This document shows positions 44,440 through 52,956 of a stretch of DNA of 64,000 nt, one piece after another. A program made the translations under genes and the position numbers. Below the pieces are notes generated by a model, which worked only from the letters and a program-made list of their open reading frames with translations, was not told where the DNA came from and did no database searches. The stretch is from assembly GCF_002897035.1 (NCBI RefSeq), contig NZ_BAUX01000008.1, positions 171,545 through 235,544 of the forward strand, given 5' to 3'. Positions within the stretch are counted from its first letter, which is position 1. The number at the start of each line of letters is the position of its first letter. This DNA is from Methylopila sp. Yamaguchi. GTDB lineage: Bacteria; Pseudomonadota; Alphaproteobacteria; Rhizobiales; Methylopilaceae.

Positions 44440-44829
44440 ATGATGTTTCTCATCCGCACGGCGTTCTGGATTTCGGTGCTGCTGCTGGTGCTTCCCCTCG
44501 GCGGCGCGATGAAGGGCGATGGGCCGAACGCGGAGGAGCGCGCGTCCATCGACGCGATGGCGGCGCTGGCGGCGGCGGGCGCGACGATCTCGGACATGCG
44601 GAGCTTCTGCGAACGTCAGCCCGACGCCTGCGACGTCGGCTCAAAAGCGCTTCAGGTCATGAGCGACCGCGCCCGCAACGGCGCGGCGATGATCCAGGAC
44701 TACCTCGGAAGCGAGGGCGCGCCGGCGGCGCCGGCGAAGGCTGTCTCCACGGCGACGGGCGGGCGCGACACGCTCACTCCGGCTGACCGCAAACCCTCCT
44801 GGCGCGGCCCGGGCTCTCCGTCCGCCTGA
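44440..44829 (+). CDS. DUF5330 membrane-anchored protein
   Basis: The 129 residues start with a hydrophobic anchor (MMFLIRTAFWISVLLLVLPL). A small domain follows with [40 protein letters not shown] and MSDRARNGAAMIQDYLG, including two cysteines that could pair. This fits DUF5330, a rhizobial and caulobacterial family with unknown function. The open frame upstream lacks anchor features; ATG 44440 or 44443 both fit. SufE follows 95 bases downstream. Confidence 0.83.
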   Translation: MMFLIRTAFWISVLLLVLPLGGAMKGDGPNAEERASIDAMAALAAAGATISDMRSFCERQPDACDVGSKALQVMSDRARNGAAMIQDYLGSEGAPAAPAKAVSTATGGRDTLTPADRKPSWRGPGSPSA

Positions 44830-44924
44830 GGTCACTCGCGACGTTGGCGCGCGGAGATCCTCGTTTTCCTTTGCAGACCGCGGCGGAAGCGACTACCTCG
44901 CCACAGACTGACGAGGACGCGGCC

Positions 44925-45368
44925 GTGGCGCAGAACATCGACGAGATCATCGAGGGCTTCGAGTTCATCGACGATTGGGAGGAGCGGATTCGCTACCTCA
45001 TCGAACTCGGCCGCGAACTCGCGCCCTTGGCTGAAGCCGACAGGACTCCCGAGACCAAGGTCCAGGGCTGCGCCAGCCAAGTCTGGCTCGCGACCGACGT
45101 CGGCGAGGGCGAGAATCCCATCCTGACCTTCCGCGGCGACAGCGACGCCCACCTCGTGCGCGGCCTCGTCGCCGTGATGATCGCTCTCTACTCCGGCAAG
45201 CGCGCCCGCGAGATTCTCGCGACCGACGCCGGCGAGGTGATGGAGCGCATCAAGCTTCGCGAGCATCTGACGCCGCAACGCTCGAACGGGCTTCGCTCCA
45301 TGGTCGAGCGCATCAAGCGCGAGGCTGCGGCGGCGAGCGGCGTCGGAGCCTCGCACGCGGCGTCATGA
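44925..45368 (+). CDS. sufE: cysteine desulfuration protein SufE, GTG start
   Basis: Sulfur acceptor that takes persulfide from SufS and passes it to the Fe-S scaffold. From GTG 44925 the 147 residues read NIDEIIEGFEFIDDWEERIR, YLIELGRELAPL, then the acceptor C49 in KVQGCASQVWL, FRGDSDAHLVRGLVAVMIAL and TPQRSNGLRSMVERIK. GAGG precedes the GTG. An in-frame TTG upstream at 44844 gives an atypical extension. No other suf gene is near. Its last six bases overlap the convergent DUF6456 gene. Confidence 0.93.
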   Translation: MAQNIDEIIEGFEFIDDWEERIRYLIELGRELAPLAEADRTPETKVQGCASQVWLATDVGEGENPILTFRGDSDAHLVRGLVAVMIALYSGKRAREILATDAGEVMERIKLREHLTPQRSNGLRSMVERIKREAAAASGVGASHAAS

Positions 45369-46190
45369 GCCGTCGGGCGCGCCGTCGAGGGTGGGACGCG
45401 CGCCTTCGCCCCGCCAGGAGGCGACGTTCCCGTTACGGGCCGGACCTTTCGCCGATTCCGCATAACCATAGTGCCGCGCAAGCGCCTTGAGCGCGAACCC
45501 TAGCGCCAGCTTTCCACCCCGCGCCGGCCAGCCCCGCTCTCGCTCCACCGCCTCGATCCCCTTCAGCAGACAGCAGACGTCGACGAGCACACCGCTGAGC
45601 TCCGGCCCGACGCTCGCGAGCGCTCTCGACACCCGTCCCCGGGCGGCGACGACCGAGTCCGCGAGATCGACCCCGACGCCCGCTCCGCCACGCCGGCCGC
45701 TCGCGATCGACGCCTCCCAGTTCGCCGTCACGCGCGGGGTCATCTGGCCGCGCGTGAAATCGGCCCGCAACCGCTCCCCCGCGAGGGTCTCGCTGGCGGA
45801 GATCAACGGGCGGCCGTCCCGGCCCTTGCGTCGCGCGAGCCAGGCAAGCGGGCTCTCGTCGAGATCGACCTCGACTTCGCGGGCCACGCCGTCGACCTCC
45901 ACAGTGCGGCGGCCGATCGTGAGGTGCTGCGCCCGGAAGCCGTCCGCGCCGCCGGCCTCGCGCGCCAGCCGGGCCCGTCCCGCGGGCGTGGCGACGGGCC
46001 GGCCGTCGACGTTTCGAACGGCCCAGCCTTCCGCGATCAGGGCGTCGATCCCCTCCCCAGCGCCGGGCGGCGCGTCGGCGGCCACGCGCGCGAGCGCCCG
46101 CAGCATCGAGGTCGACGTGTCTCCTGCTCGCTTGGCGCGCCGTCCCTTCTCCCCGCCCGCGTCGCGTCGTCGGGATTGTCCATCCGCCAT
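45363..46190 (-). CDS. DUF6456 putative DNA-binding protein
   Basis: The 275 residues have an N-terminal winged-helix-like part (LRALARVAADAPPGAG, then IAEGWAVRNVDGRPVATPAG) and a C-terminal DUF6456 domain: SPLAWLARRKGRDGRPLISA, GERLRADFTRGQMTPRVTAN, DVCCLLKGIEAVERERGWPA and KLALGFALKALARHYGY. Family members occur as single copies in Hyphomicrobiales and are probably transcription factors; the target is unknown. GGGAGG precedes ATG 46190. Its promoter holds two AAATCCTAT boxes, one within the motif shared with the HTH gene at 31922. Confidence 0.82.
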   Translation of the reverse strand: MADGQSRRRDAGGEKGRRAKRAGDTSTSMLRALARVAADAPPGAGEGIDALIAEGWAVRNVDGRPVATPAGRARLAREAGGADGFRAQHLTIGRRTVEVDGVAREVEVDLDESPLAWLARRKGRDGRPLISASETLAGERLRADFTRGQMTPRVTANWEASIASGRRGGAGVGVDLADSVVAARGRVSRALASVGPELSGVLVDVCCLLKGIEAVERERGWPARGGKLALGFALKALARHYGYAESAKGPARNGNVASWRGEGARPTLDGAPDGS

Positions 46191-46204
46191 CGTCCATCCT
46201 CCCT

Positions 46205-46240
46205 AATAGGATTTCGAGTTTGATATAGGATTTTTTTCTT
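46205..46240. promoter_or_regulatory. repeated AATAGGATTT/ATATAGGATTT motif upstream of the DUF6456 gene
   Basis: AATAGGATTT (46205-46214) and ATATAGGATTTTTTTCTT (46223-46240) lie 18 bases apart between divergent genes. The second differs by one base from 32534-32551. They may be an autoregulatory operator or part of a promoter. Confidence 0.5.
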
Positions 46241-46297
46241 GTCTAGAGGACGAGTTTCGTCGACCTTGGGTTCCGGACCAGACAGGGAGATCAAGCG

Positions 46298-46645
46298 ATG
46301 GACGGAACTGGCTCGACGAACGCAGAACGACGCGGAGGTCATGCCGCGAGCGCGAGCGCGACCGCGCTGCACGCGGCCGCGCAAAAGGGCTTGAACGTGG
46401 TCGTGCGCGCCGGCGCCGAAGCCTACGACCGGAGGCGCCGCCTGCCGCGGCTGATCCCCTGCGCCCCGGACGACCTCGAAACGCCCTCGCCCGAGGCCCG
46501 GCAGGCCATCGTCGACCGGCTCGCCGCAGCCCTGGAGGCGGAGCGTCGCCGGGGCCGCGCCCGCTGCTGGACCTACGACCTGAACCGCCACATCGCGCTG
46601 GCGCAGGCCTACGCAGCGGAGACCTCCGCAGACGGGCTCGCATAA
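46298..46645 (+). CDS. small hypothetical protein, DUF6477-like
   Basis: The 115 residues include LNVVVRAGAEAYDRRRRLPR, LAAALEAERRRGRARCWTYD and LNRHIALAQAYAAE. The Y-x-R-x-R-x-L-x-R-L..ER-x-x-G..Y-x-x-x-RH-I order recalls DUF6477, but the match is from memory and uncertain. It is divergent from the DUF6456 gene and shares its motif-bearing promoter region, so both may be controlled together. The N-terminal 30 residues are Ala/Ser-rich and disordered. Confidence 0.65.
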   Translation: MDGTGSTNAERRGGHAASASATALHAAAQKGLNVVVRAGAEAYDRRRRLPRLIPCAPDDLETPSPEARQAIVDRLAAALEAERRRGRARCWTYDLNRHIALAQAYAAETSADGLA

Positions 46646-46661
46646 CCTCGCCTAAAACGAA

Positions 46662-46690
46662 GACGCCGCCCGGCGGGACCGGGCGGCGTC
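46662..46690. terminator. bidirectional terminator between the DUF6477-like gene and mucR
   Basis: GACGCCGCCCGG and CCGGGCGGCGTC pair perfectly over 12 bases around CGGGA. On the minus strand it is followed by TTCGTTTTAGG, serving mucR; on the plus strand by GCAAAA. Confidence 0.8.
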
Positions 46691-46715
46691 GCAAAATGCA
46701 AGTAGAACTGGAGAC

Positions 46716-47132
46716 TTAGCCGCGCTTGCCGCGCTGCTGGCCCAGGCCCATCTTCTTCGCAAGCTCGGACCGCGCGGCAGCGTAGTTCGGCGCCACCATC
46801 GGGTAGTCCGCCGGCAGGCCCCACTTCTCGCGATACTCTTCCGGGCTCATGTCGTACTGCGTGCGCAGATGGCGCTTCAGCGACTTGAACTTCTTGCCGT
46901 CCTCCAGGCAGATGATGAAGTCGGAGGTCACGGACTTCTTCACCGGCACCGCCGGCTTGAGCGCCTCCGCGGTCGGCTCGGACACGCCGGTCGAGATCCG
47001 CGCGAGCGCGCCGTGGATCTCGTTGATGAGCACGGGAAGATCGGCCGGAGCGACCGAGTTGTTGCTGACGTAAGCCGAAACGATTTCGGCGGCCAGTTCG
47101 ATGTAGCTGTCAGAGATCGCGTCGTCGCTCAT
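46716..47132 (-). CDS. mucR: MucR/Ros family transcriptional regulator with altered zinc site
   Basis: Nucleoid-binding regulator of surface polysaccharide, motility and cell-cycle genes. From ATG 47132 there are 138 residues: an N-terminal oligomerisation region ([20 protein letters not shown]), a linker, then the Ros-type finger [19 protein letters not shown], followed by [20 protein letters not shown] and [18 protein letters not shown]. The classic ligands C-x2-C..H-x4-H appear here as C75, D78, H88 and Y93, so only two are kept. Zinc-independent MucR homologues are known. ATGs at 47144 and 47177 are alternatives; GGGA favours 47132. Confidence 0.92.
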   Translation of the reverse strand: MSDDAISDSYIELAAEIVSAYVSNNSVAPADLPVLINEIHGALARISTGVSEPTAEALKPAVPVKKSVTSDFIICLEDGKKFKSLKRHLRTQYDMSPEEYREKWGLPADYPMVAPNYAAARSELAKKMGLGQQRGKRG

Positions 47133-47487
47133 GTAATCCCGCATCCATGGGTTTTGCGCGAGCCCTGAGAGGCGCATCGGCCAGTCGCCGCGCTTTTGAT
47201 GACGTGCTTGCTTCCGCTGGCGACGCTTCGACTCAGACGCTGATCGGACCGCCCCCGCAAGACTTCTCGCTAGATAGACAATCTGCGGCTAACAGGCAAG
47301 TTCTCCCCACGCCGCTCCGCATGTTTTGTTTGTGAACGCTTATGATGACTGCGGTTCGTCATGTCGGCGCCGCCAACATTGCGCCGCATTTCAGTACGCC
47401 GCCCGCTTCTCCTTGCCGCTCGCGCCTTGTGTCGCTAGCGTGCGCCGCCCGCCGTCCGGGCGTTCCTGGCTTTGAGAGGCTGCCGTC
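47133..47487. other. intergenic region between mucR and oligopeptidase B
   Basis: 355 bases between divergent genes. An AT-rich run around 47320-47350 (ATGTTTTGTTTGTGAACGC) stands out; MucR proteins bind AT-rich sites with T-A steps and repress their own genes, so this may be the autoregulatory site. No gene is supported. Confidence 0.45.
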
Positions 47488-49632
47488 ATGACCTCCGTCG
47501 AAGGGCTCACGCCGCCGCGCGCGGAGCGTCGTCCGACCTCCCGCATGTTCCATGGCCTTCGGCTGGAGGATCCCTACGCGTGGCTACGCGCCGACAACTG
47601 GCAGGAGGTCATGCGCCGCCCCGAAGCGCTGCAGGCCGACATTCGCGGCTACCTTGAGGCGGAGAACGCCTACGCCAAGGCGTTGCTCGGACCGCTCGAC
47701 CCGCTGAAGGAGACGCTGGTCGCGGAAATGCGCGGCCGGATCAAGGAGGACGATTCGTCGGTTCCCGTGCGCGACGGGCCGTTCAACTACGCGGTGCGCT
47801 ATCGCGCCGGCGGCCAGCATCCGCTGATTGTGCGCACCCCCGCCGACGGGGACGGACCCGAGGCGATCCTGCTCGACGGCGACGCGCTCGCCGAGGGCCG
47901 CGCCTTCTTCCAGTTCGGCAGCTGGAGCGCCTCGCCCGATCACGCCCTGCTCGCCTGGAGCGCCGACGACGCGGGCTCCGAGTTCCTCACGATCCGCGTG
48001 CGCGACCTCGCGACGGGTCAGGACCTCGCCGACGTCGTGCCCGACGCCACCGGGGCTGCGGTGTGGTCCGCGGACGGCGCCGGCTTCTGGTACGTCCGGC
48101 TGGACGCGCAGCACCGCGCCCTCGAGGTGTGGCGCCACCGATTGGGAACCGACGTCGCGGCCGACGAGCTCGTCTTTCGCGAGCCTGAGCCCGGCTGGTT
48201 CGTCGGCGTCGAGGAGACGCGGTCCGGCGCCTTCTGCGTGGTCACGATCTCCGACCACGACACGACCGAAGCCCATCTGATCGACAGGGCCTCGCTCGAC
48301 AACGCCCCGCGCCTGGTGCTGAAACGCGAAACCGGCGTGCGCTACGAGCTCGACCATCACCCGGACCTTGACGGTAAGTCCGCGCTGATCCTGCGAACGA
48401 ACGCGGACGGCGCGGTCGACTTCAAGCTCTCGGTGCTGCCGGCGATCGCGCCGGACGCGGCTCCGGCCGTCGACCTCGTGCCGCACCGGCCGGGCGTCTA
48501 TGTGCTCGACCACGCCGTGACCGCGCGCCATCTCGTGCGGCTGGAGCGCGAGGACGGCCTGCCCCGGATCGTGGTGAGGGCGTTGACGGACGGGGAAGAG
48601 CACGCGATCGCCTTCCACGAGGAGGCCTATTCGCTCGGCGTCGCCGCCGGCCCGACCTTCGACGTGGACCTCACCCGCTTCTCCTATTCGTCGCCTGCGA
48701 CGCCGGCGGAGACCTGGGACTACGACATGACGACCCGCGCGCGCACCCTGCGCAAGCGCCAGGAGGTGCCGTCCGGCCATGACCCGGAGGCCTATGTCGT
48801 GCGGCGCATCCTGGCGCCGGCGCCGGACGGGGAGCAGGTCCCTGTGACGGTCGTGCATCGCAGGGGCCTCGCGCTGGACGGCTCCGCCCCATGCCTGCTT
48901 TACGGCTACGGCGCCTACGGCATCTCGATCCCCGCGTCGTTCTCCGGCGGACGGCTCTCGCTGGTGGACCGCGGCTTCGTCTACGCCATCGCCCACATCC
49001 GCGGCGGCACGGAGAAGGGCTGGGGCTGGTATCTCGACGGCAAGCTGACGAAGAAGACCAACACCTTCAGCGACTTCATCGCGGCCGGCGAAGCGCTCGT
49101 CGCGCAGGGCTTCACCGACAAAGGCCGCATCGTCGCCCATGGCGGCTCGGCCGGCGGCATGCTGATGGGGGCGGTCGCCAATCTCCGACCGGAGCTGTTC
49201 GCCGCGGTGATGGCGGAGGTCGCCTTCGTCGACGTGCTGACGACCATGCTCGACGACACGCTGCCTCTCACGCCGCCGGAATGGCCGGAATGGGGAAACC
49301 CGATCCTCGACAAGGACGCCTTCGAGCGGATCCGAAGCTACAGCCCGATCGACAACGTCGCGCCGGGGCCCTACCCCGCCATCCTCGCGCTCGCGGGCCT
49401 CACCGATCCGCGCGTCACCTACTGGGAGCCGGCGAAATGGATCGCCCGCCTGCGCGAGGCCACCACCTCGCGACGGCCGATCGCGCTCCGCACCAACATG
49501 GACGCCGGCCACGGCGGCGCGTCCGGCCGGTTCGACCGGCTGGAGGAGGTGGCGCTGGCCTACGCATTCGCGCTCGCGTCCGTCGGCCATCCCGACGCAG
49601 CGATCGTCGCGGACCGGTTCCCGACCGACTGA
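47488..49632 (+). CDS. ptrB: oligopeptidase B (S9 family serine peptidase)
   Basis: Cytoplasmic serine peptidase that cleaves after basic residues in short peptides. The 714 residues form an N-terminal beta-propeller (about 70-400) and a C-terminal alpha/beta-hydrolase domain. YGYGAYGISIPASFSGGRLS and AHIRGGTEKGWGWYLDGKL are family motifs. The triad is S554 (AHGGSAGGMLMG), D640 (LTDPRVTYWEP) and H675 (DAGHGGASGR); the spacings of 86 and 35 match Escherichia coli PtrB closely. Monocistronic, next to a convergent gntR. Confidence 0.95.
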   Translation: MTSVEGLTPPRAERRPTSRMFHGLRLEDPYAWLRADNWQEVMRRPEALQADIRGYLEAENAYAKALLGPLDPLKETLVAEMRGRIKEDDSSVPVRDGPFNYAVRYRAGGQHPLIVRTPADGDGPEAILLDGDALAEGRAFFQFGSWSASPDHALLAWSADDAGSEFLTIRVRDLATGQDLADVVPDATGAAVWSADGAGFWYVRLDAQHRALEVWRHRLGTDVAADELVFREPEPGWFVGVEETRSGAFCVVTISDHDTTEAHLIDRASLDNAPRLVLKRETGVRYELDHHPDLDGKSALILRTNADGAVDFKLSVLPAIAPDAAPAVDLVPHRPGVYVLDHAVTARHLVRLEREDGLPRIVVRALTDGEEHAIAFHEEAYSLGVAAGPTFDVDLTRFSYSSPATPAETWDYDMTTRARTLRKRQEVPSGHDPEAYVVRRILAPAPDGEQVPVTVVHRRGLALDGSAPCLLYGYGAYGISIPASFSGGRLSLVDRGFVYAIAHIRGGTEKGWGWYLDGKLTKKTNTFSDFIAAGEALVAQGFTDKGRIVAHGGSAGGMLMGAVANLRPELFAAVMAEVAFVDVLTTMLDDTLPLTPPEWPEWGNPILDKDAFERIRSYSPIDNVAPGPYPAILALAGLTDPRVTYWEPAKWIARLREATTSRRPIALRTNMDAGHGGASGRFDRLEEVALAYAFALASVGHPDAAIVADRFPTD

Positions 49633-49641
49633 AAGGGGCGG

Positions 49642-50379
49642 TCAGCCGGCTTGGCGCTTGAGGCGGCTCGACAGCGTGAAGCGGCCGGCCGGGTGAAGGG
49701 TCGAGGAGATCTCGAACACCGCCCCGGCCGCATCCGCGTAGCGGCGGACGATCTGCAGCGCCGGCGCGCCCGCGTCGCCCCCGAGCGCCCCGGCGACCGC
49801 CTCCGGCAGCGTCGCCGCCCGGACGTCCTGCTGGATCTCGGCCACGCGTCGCCCGTACATTTCCTCGATAAGATGACTGATGAGGACGCCCGGCGCCGCG
49901 CGCACGGCCTCCCCCAGACCCGCGTAGGACGCGTCGACATAGACGTCGGTCCAGCCGACCGGATCGGGCTTCGCCGCATCCCCCCACCTGAGACTCGAGA
50001 TCCGCAGCCAGCGACGTCCGAGCTCGCAGCCGAGTTCGTCGGCCAACGCTCGGTCGGCGATGACTTTTGCGACGTCCTGCACGTCACGCCGATGCGCCTC
50101 GCCAAATTGAACGAGGTCTTCGACCGACGTCAGAGACTGCCGGAACCGGTCCGGCGGCCGGGCCGCTTCGACGCGCGTGCCGACCCTTTTGCGTCGCGAC
50201 ACCAGCCCGAGCCCCTGCAGCGCGTCTAACGCCGAACGCACGGTGTGGCGGCTCGCCCCATACCGCGCGCTGAGCTCGAGCTCCGTGGGCAGCAGCGAGC
50301 CCACGGCGAAGCGGCCGTCGGCGATCTGCTGCGTCAGGTCATCGGCAATCTCGGCGTAACGGGTCCCGCTCATCCGCAT
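49642..50379 (-). CDS. GntR family (HutC/PhnF subfamily) regulator
   Basis: The 245 residues have an N-terminal winged helix (about 5-75: YAEIADDLTQQIADGRFAVG, LLPTELELSARYGASRHTVR, LQGLGLVSRRKRVGTRV) and a C-terminal UTRA ligand domain (about 95-240, ending RFTLSSRLKRQ). It should bind the TGTCCGGACA palindromes between it and the divergent lyase gene and respond to a substrate of that pathway. ATG 50379 or 50373 are both possible; an in-frame GTG at 50442 would overlap the operator and is unlikely. Confidence 0.9.
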   Translation of the reverse strand: MRMSGTRYAEIADDLTQQIADGRFAVGSLLPTELELSARYGASRHTVRSALDALQGLGLVSRRKRVGTRVEAARPPDRFRQSLTSVEDLVQFGEAHRRDVQDVAKVIADRALADELGCELGRRWLRISSLRWGDAAKPDPVGWTDVYVDASYAGLGEAVRAAPGVLISHLIEEMYGRRVAEIQQDVRAATLPEAVAGALGGDAGAPALQIVRRYADAAGAVFEISSTLHPAGRFTLSSRLKRQAG

Positions 50380-50420
50380 TTCTTGCCACGCGGGCCACGA
50401 TCGACGCCACCCGCCTATTA

Positions 50421-50455
50421 TGTCCGGACTTATTGACGGCACATTTGTCCGGACA
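50421..50455. promoter_or_regulatory. two TGTCCGGAC(A) palindromes, operator for the GntR regulator
   Basis: TGTCCGGACT (50421-50430) and TGTCCGGACA (50446-50455) have centres 25 bp apart. GTCNNGAC is the core of many HutC/PhnF-type operators (for example GTCTAGAC). They lie 42-73 bases upstream of gntR and 39-73 upstream of the lyase, ideal for controlling both. Confidence 0.7.
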
Positions 50456-50493
50456 TATCAGTTCGCAACGCGTCGTAGATCTGGAGTACGCCT

Positions 50494-51888
50494 GTGTCTC
50501 TTTCGCCTCGCCCCTCAGCCACCACGGCGATCGACTCCATCCTGTTCCGCGACGCCTTCGGGACGCCGCGCATGCGCGGCGTGTTCTCGGACCACGCTCT
50601 GATCGGCCGTTACGTCGAGGTTGAAGTGGCGCTGGCGAAGGCCGAAACGCGCTGCGGGGTGATCCCCGAGGACGCCGCCGCCGAGATCGCGGCGCGCTGC
50701 AGCGCTGACGCGCTCGACCTCGACCTGCTGCGCGAGGAGACCGACATCGTCGGCTATCCGATCCTGCCGCTGGTGCATCAGCTGGTGACCCAGTGCGGCG
50801 AGGCCGGGCGCTATGTGCACTGGGGCGCGACCACCCAGGACATCATGGACACAGCCGTCGTGCTCCAGGTGCGCGAGGGGTTGAAGATCGTCGCCGAGGA
50901 CGTCGCGGAGCTGCGCGCCATCCTCGCCGGCCTTGCCCGCAAGCATCGCGACACGCCGATGGCGGGCCGCACGCACCTCCAGCAGGCGCTCCCCGTGACC
51001 TTCGGCTACAAGGCGGCGGTCTGGCTCGCCATGTTCGACCGGCACGCCGAGCGCCTCGAGCAACTAAAGCCGCGCGTGCTCGTCGGGCAGTTCGCGGGCG
51101 CCGCCGGCACGCTGGCCTCGCTCGGGACCAAGGGTCTCGAGGTGCAGGAGGCGCTCTGCGCGGAACTCGGGCTCGACGTCCCCGCCTCGACCTGGCACGT
51201 GGCCCGCGACGGGCTGGCCGAAACGCTGAACCTCTTGGCCCTCATCACGGGGTCGCTCGGCAAGATCGCGCTCGACGTCATGATCATGGCCTCGACCGAG
51301 TTCGCCGAGGTCTACGAGCCCTTCGTCACGGGGCGCGGCGCCTCCTCGACGATGCCGCAGAAGCGCAACCCGATCTCGTCCGAGCTTATCCTCGCCGCCT
51401 CGAAGGCCGTCCGGCAGCACGCCGGCCTGATGCTGGACGCGATGGTGCAGGATTTCGAGCGCGCCACCGGCCCGTGGCACGCCGAATGGATCGCATTGCC
51501 GGAAAGCTTCGTGCTGACGGCGGGGGCTCTCAACCAAGCGAAGTTCGCGCTGGGCGGCCTGATCGTCGACGACGCGCAGATGGCGAAGAATCTCGGGATC
51601 AGCCGCGGCCTGATCGTCGCCGAAGCCGCCATGATGGCGCTCGCGCCGCACATCGGCCGCCAGCAGGCGCACGACGTCGTCTACGCCGCCTGCCGCGCCG
51701 TGAACGAAGGCGGGGGAACGCTCGCCGAGGCGCTCGCCCGGGAGGACGAGGTCACCCGCCATTTCGACCGCGCCGCGATCGATCGGCTGACGGATCCCGC
51801 CAACTATCTCGGCCTCGCGCCGCAGATGGTCGACCGCGTGCTTCAGCGCTCGGGCCGCGTCGGCCCTCACCTTGAGACCGCTCGATAA
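50494..51888 (+). CDS. fumarase/aspartase superfamily lyase (3-carboxymuconate cycloisomerase or adenylosuccinate lyase-like)
   Basis: The 464 residues show the superfamily signature GASSTMPQKRNPISSELILA, the upstream HWGATTQDIMDTAVVLQ and MAGRTHLQQALPVTFGYKAA. These combine features of adenylosuccinate lyase and PcaB. Genetic context (UTRA regulator, Bug-type binding protein) points to catabolism of a carboxylated compound rather than purine synthesis; the substrate is unknown. Starts at GTG 50494, with GGAG nine bases upstream. The next gene begins 25 bases downstream. Confidence 0.85.
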   Translation: MSLSPRPSATTAIDSILFRDAFGTPRMRGVFSDHALIGRYVEVEVALAKAETRCGVIPEDAAAEIAARCSADALDLDLLREETDIVGYPILPLVHQLVTQCGEAGRYVHWGATTQDIMDTAVVLQVREGLKIVAEDVAELRAILAGLARKHRDTPMAGRTHLQQALPVTFGYKAAVWLAMFDRHAERLEQLKPRVLVGQFAGAAGTLASLGTKGLEVQEALCAELGLDVPASTWHVARDGLAETLNLLALITGSLGKIALDVMIMASTEFAEVYEPFVTGRGASSTMPQKRNPISSELILAASKAVRQHAGLMLDAMVQDFERATGPWHAEWIALPESFVLTAGALNQAKFALGGLIVDDAQMAKNLGISRGLIVAEAAMMALAPHIGRQQAHDVVYAACRAVNEGGGTLAEALAREDEVTRHFDRAAIDRLTDPANYLGLAPQMVDRVLQRSGRVGPHLETAR

Positions 51889-51913
51889 TCAACAAAAAGC
51901 TGGAGGACGCCCG

Positions 51914-52882
51914 ATGATACGCCGCACGCTGACCGCTCTCGCCCTCGCCTGCCTCGCCACCGGCGCGGCCGCCGAAGACTACCCCAGCCGCTTCGTCACC
52001 CTGGTGATGCCCTACTCGGCCGGCGGCCCGGGCGACACGCTGGCGCGCATCGTCGGCCAGGGCATGGGCAAGGTGCTCGGCAAGCCGGTCGTGATCGAGA
52101 ACACCGCCGGCGCCGGCGGCACCATCGGCTCCGCCCGCGTCGCGGGCTCGGAGCCCGACGGCTACACGCTGCTGATGAACCACGTCAGCCACGCCACCAA
52201 CCCCTCCCTTTACCGCAAGCTCCGCTACGACACCGAGACGGATTTCCAGCCGATCGGCGTGGTGGCGGACCTGCCGATGGCGTTCGTGGCCAAGAAGGAC
52301 TTCCCAGCGAAGGATTTCGGCGAGTTGGTGGCCTACGTCAAAGCCCACAAGGAGGACGTCGCCTACGGTCACGCCGGAATCGGCTCGGCCTCGCATCTGT
52401 GCGGGCTGATGTTCTTCAGCGCGATCCAAACCAAGGTGACGACCGTGCCCTACAAGGGCTCAGGGCCCGCGATGAACGACCTGATCGGCGGCCAGTTCGA
52501 CTTCATCTGCGACCAGACCATCAATGTGGTCTCGCCGATCAAGTCCGGCGTGATCAAGCCCTACGCCGTGACGAGCCCCGAGCGCGCCGCGATCCTGCCC
52601 GACCTGCCGACGGCTGAAGAGGCGGGCCTGAAAGGGTTCCAACTCAGCATCTGGTACGGGATGTTCGCGCCCAAGGGCACGCCGAAGCCGGTGGTCGACA
52701 AGCTGGTCGCCGCGCTGAACGCCGCCCTCAAGGACCCGGAGGTGACGTCGAAGCTCGCGGGCCTCGGCGCCGTCCCTGCCGCTCCCGAACGCGCCAATCC
52801 GGACGCGCTGCGCGCCCATGTGACCGCGGAGATCAACCGCTGGGGCCCCGTCATCAAGGCGGCCGGCGTCTACGCCGAATGA
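51914..52882 (+). CDS. Bug/TctC family periplasmic solute-binding protein
   Basis: The 322 residues start with a signal peptide (about 1-20, LTALALACLATGAAA). The mature part is the TctC/Bug fold: YPSRFVTLVMPYSAGGPGDT, IENTAGAGGTIGSARVAGSE, PDGYTLLMNH and VPYKGSGPAMNDLIGGQFDF. Such proteins bind di- or tricarboxylates and similar acids for TctAB transporters. GGAGG precedes ATG 51914. No TctA or TctB gene is in the window, so it is an orphan receptor unless the transporter is elsewhere. Likely co-transcribed with the lyase. Confidence 0.92.
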   Translation: MIRRTLTALALACLATGAAAEDYPSRFVTLVMPYSAGGPGDTLARIVGQGMGKVLGKPVVIENTAGAGGTIGSARVAGSEPDGYTLLMNHVSHATNPSLYRKLRYDTETDFQPIGVVADLPMAFVAKKDFPAKDFGELVAYVKAHKEDVAYGHAGIGSASHLCGLMFFSAIQTKVTTVPYKGSGPAMNDLIGGQFDFICDQTINVVSPIKSGVIKPYAVTSPERAAILPDLPTAEEAGLKGFQLSIWYGMFAPKGTPKPVVDKLVAALNAALKDPEVTSKLAGLGAVPAAPERANPDALRAHVTAEINRWGPVIKAAGVYAE

Positions 52883-52956
52883 GCTTGGCGAACTGACCGA
52901 CGCGGGACGACCTCAAGGGACGGCGTCGCCACGCTCGTCCCTTCAGCTCGCAAGCT

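Noticed and set aside
47584..49590. 668-codon open frame antisense to oligopeptidase B
   Set aside because: Mirrors a gene with an intact catalytic triad; the translation lacks any domain and has the usual antisense bias.
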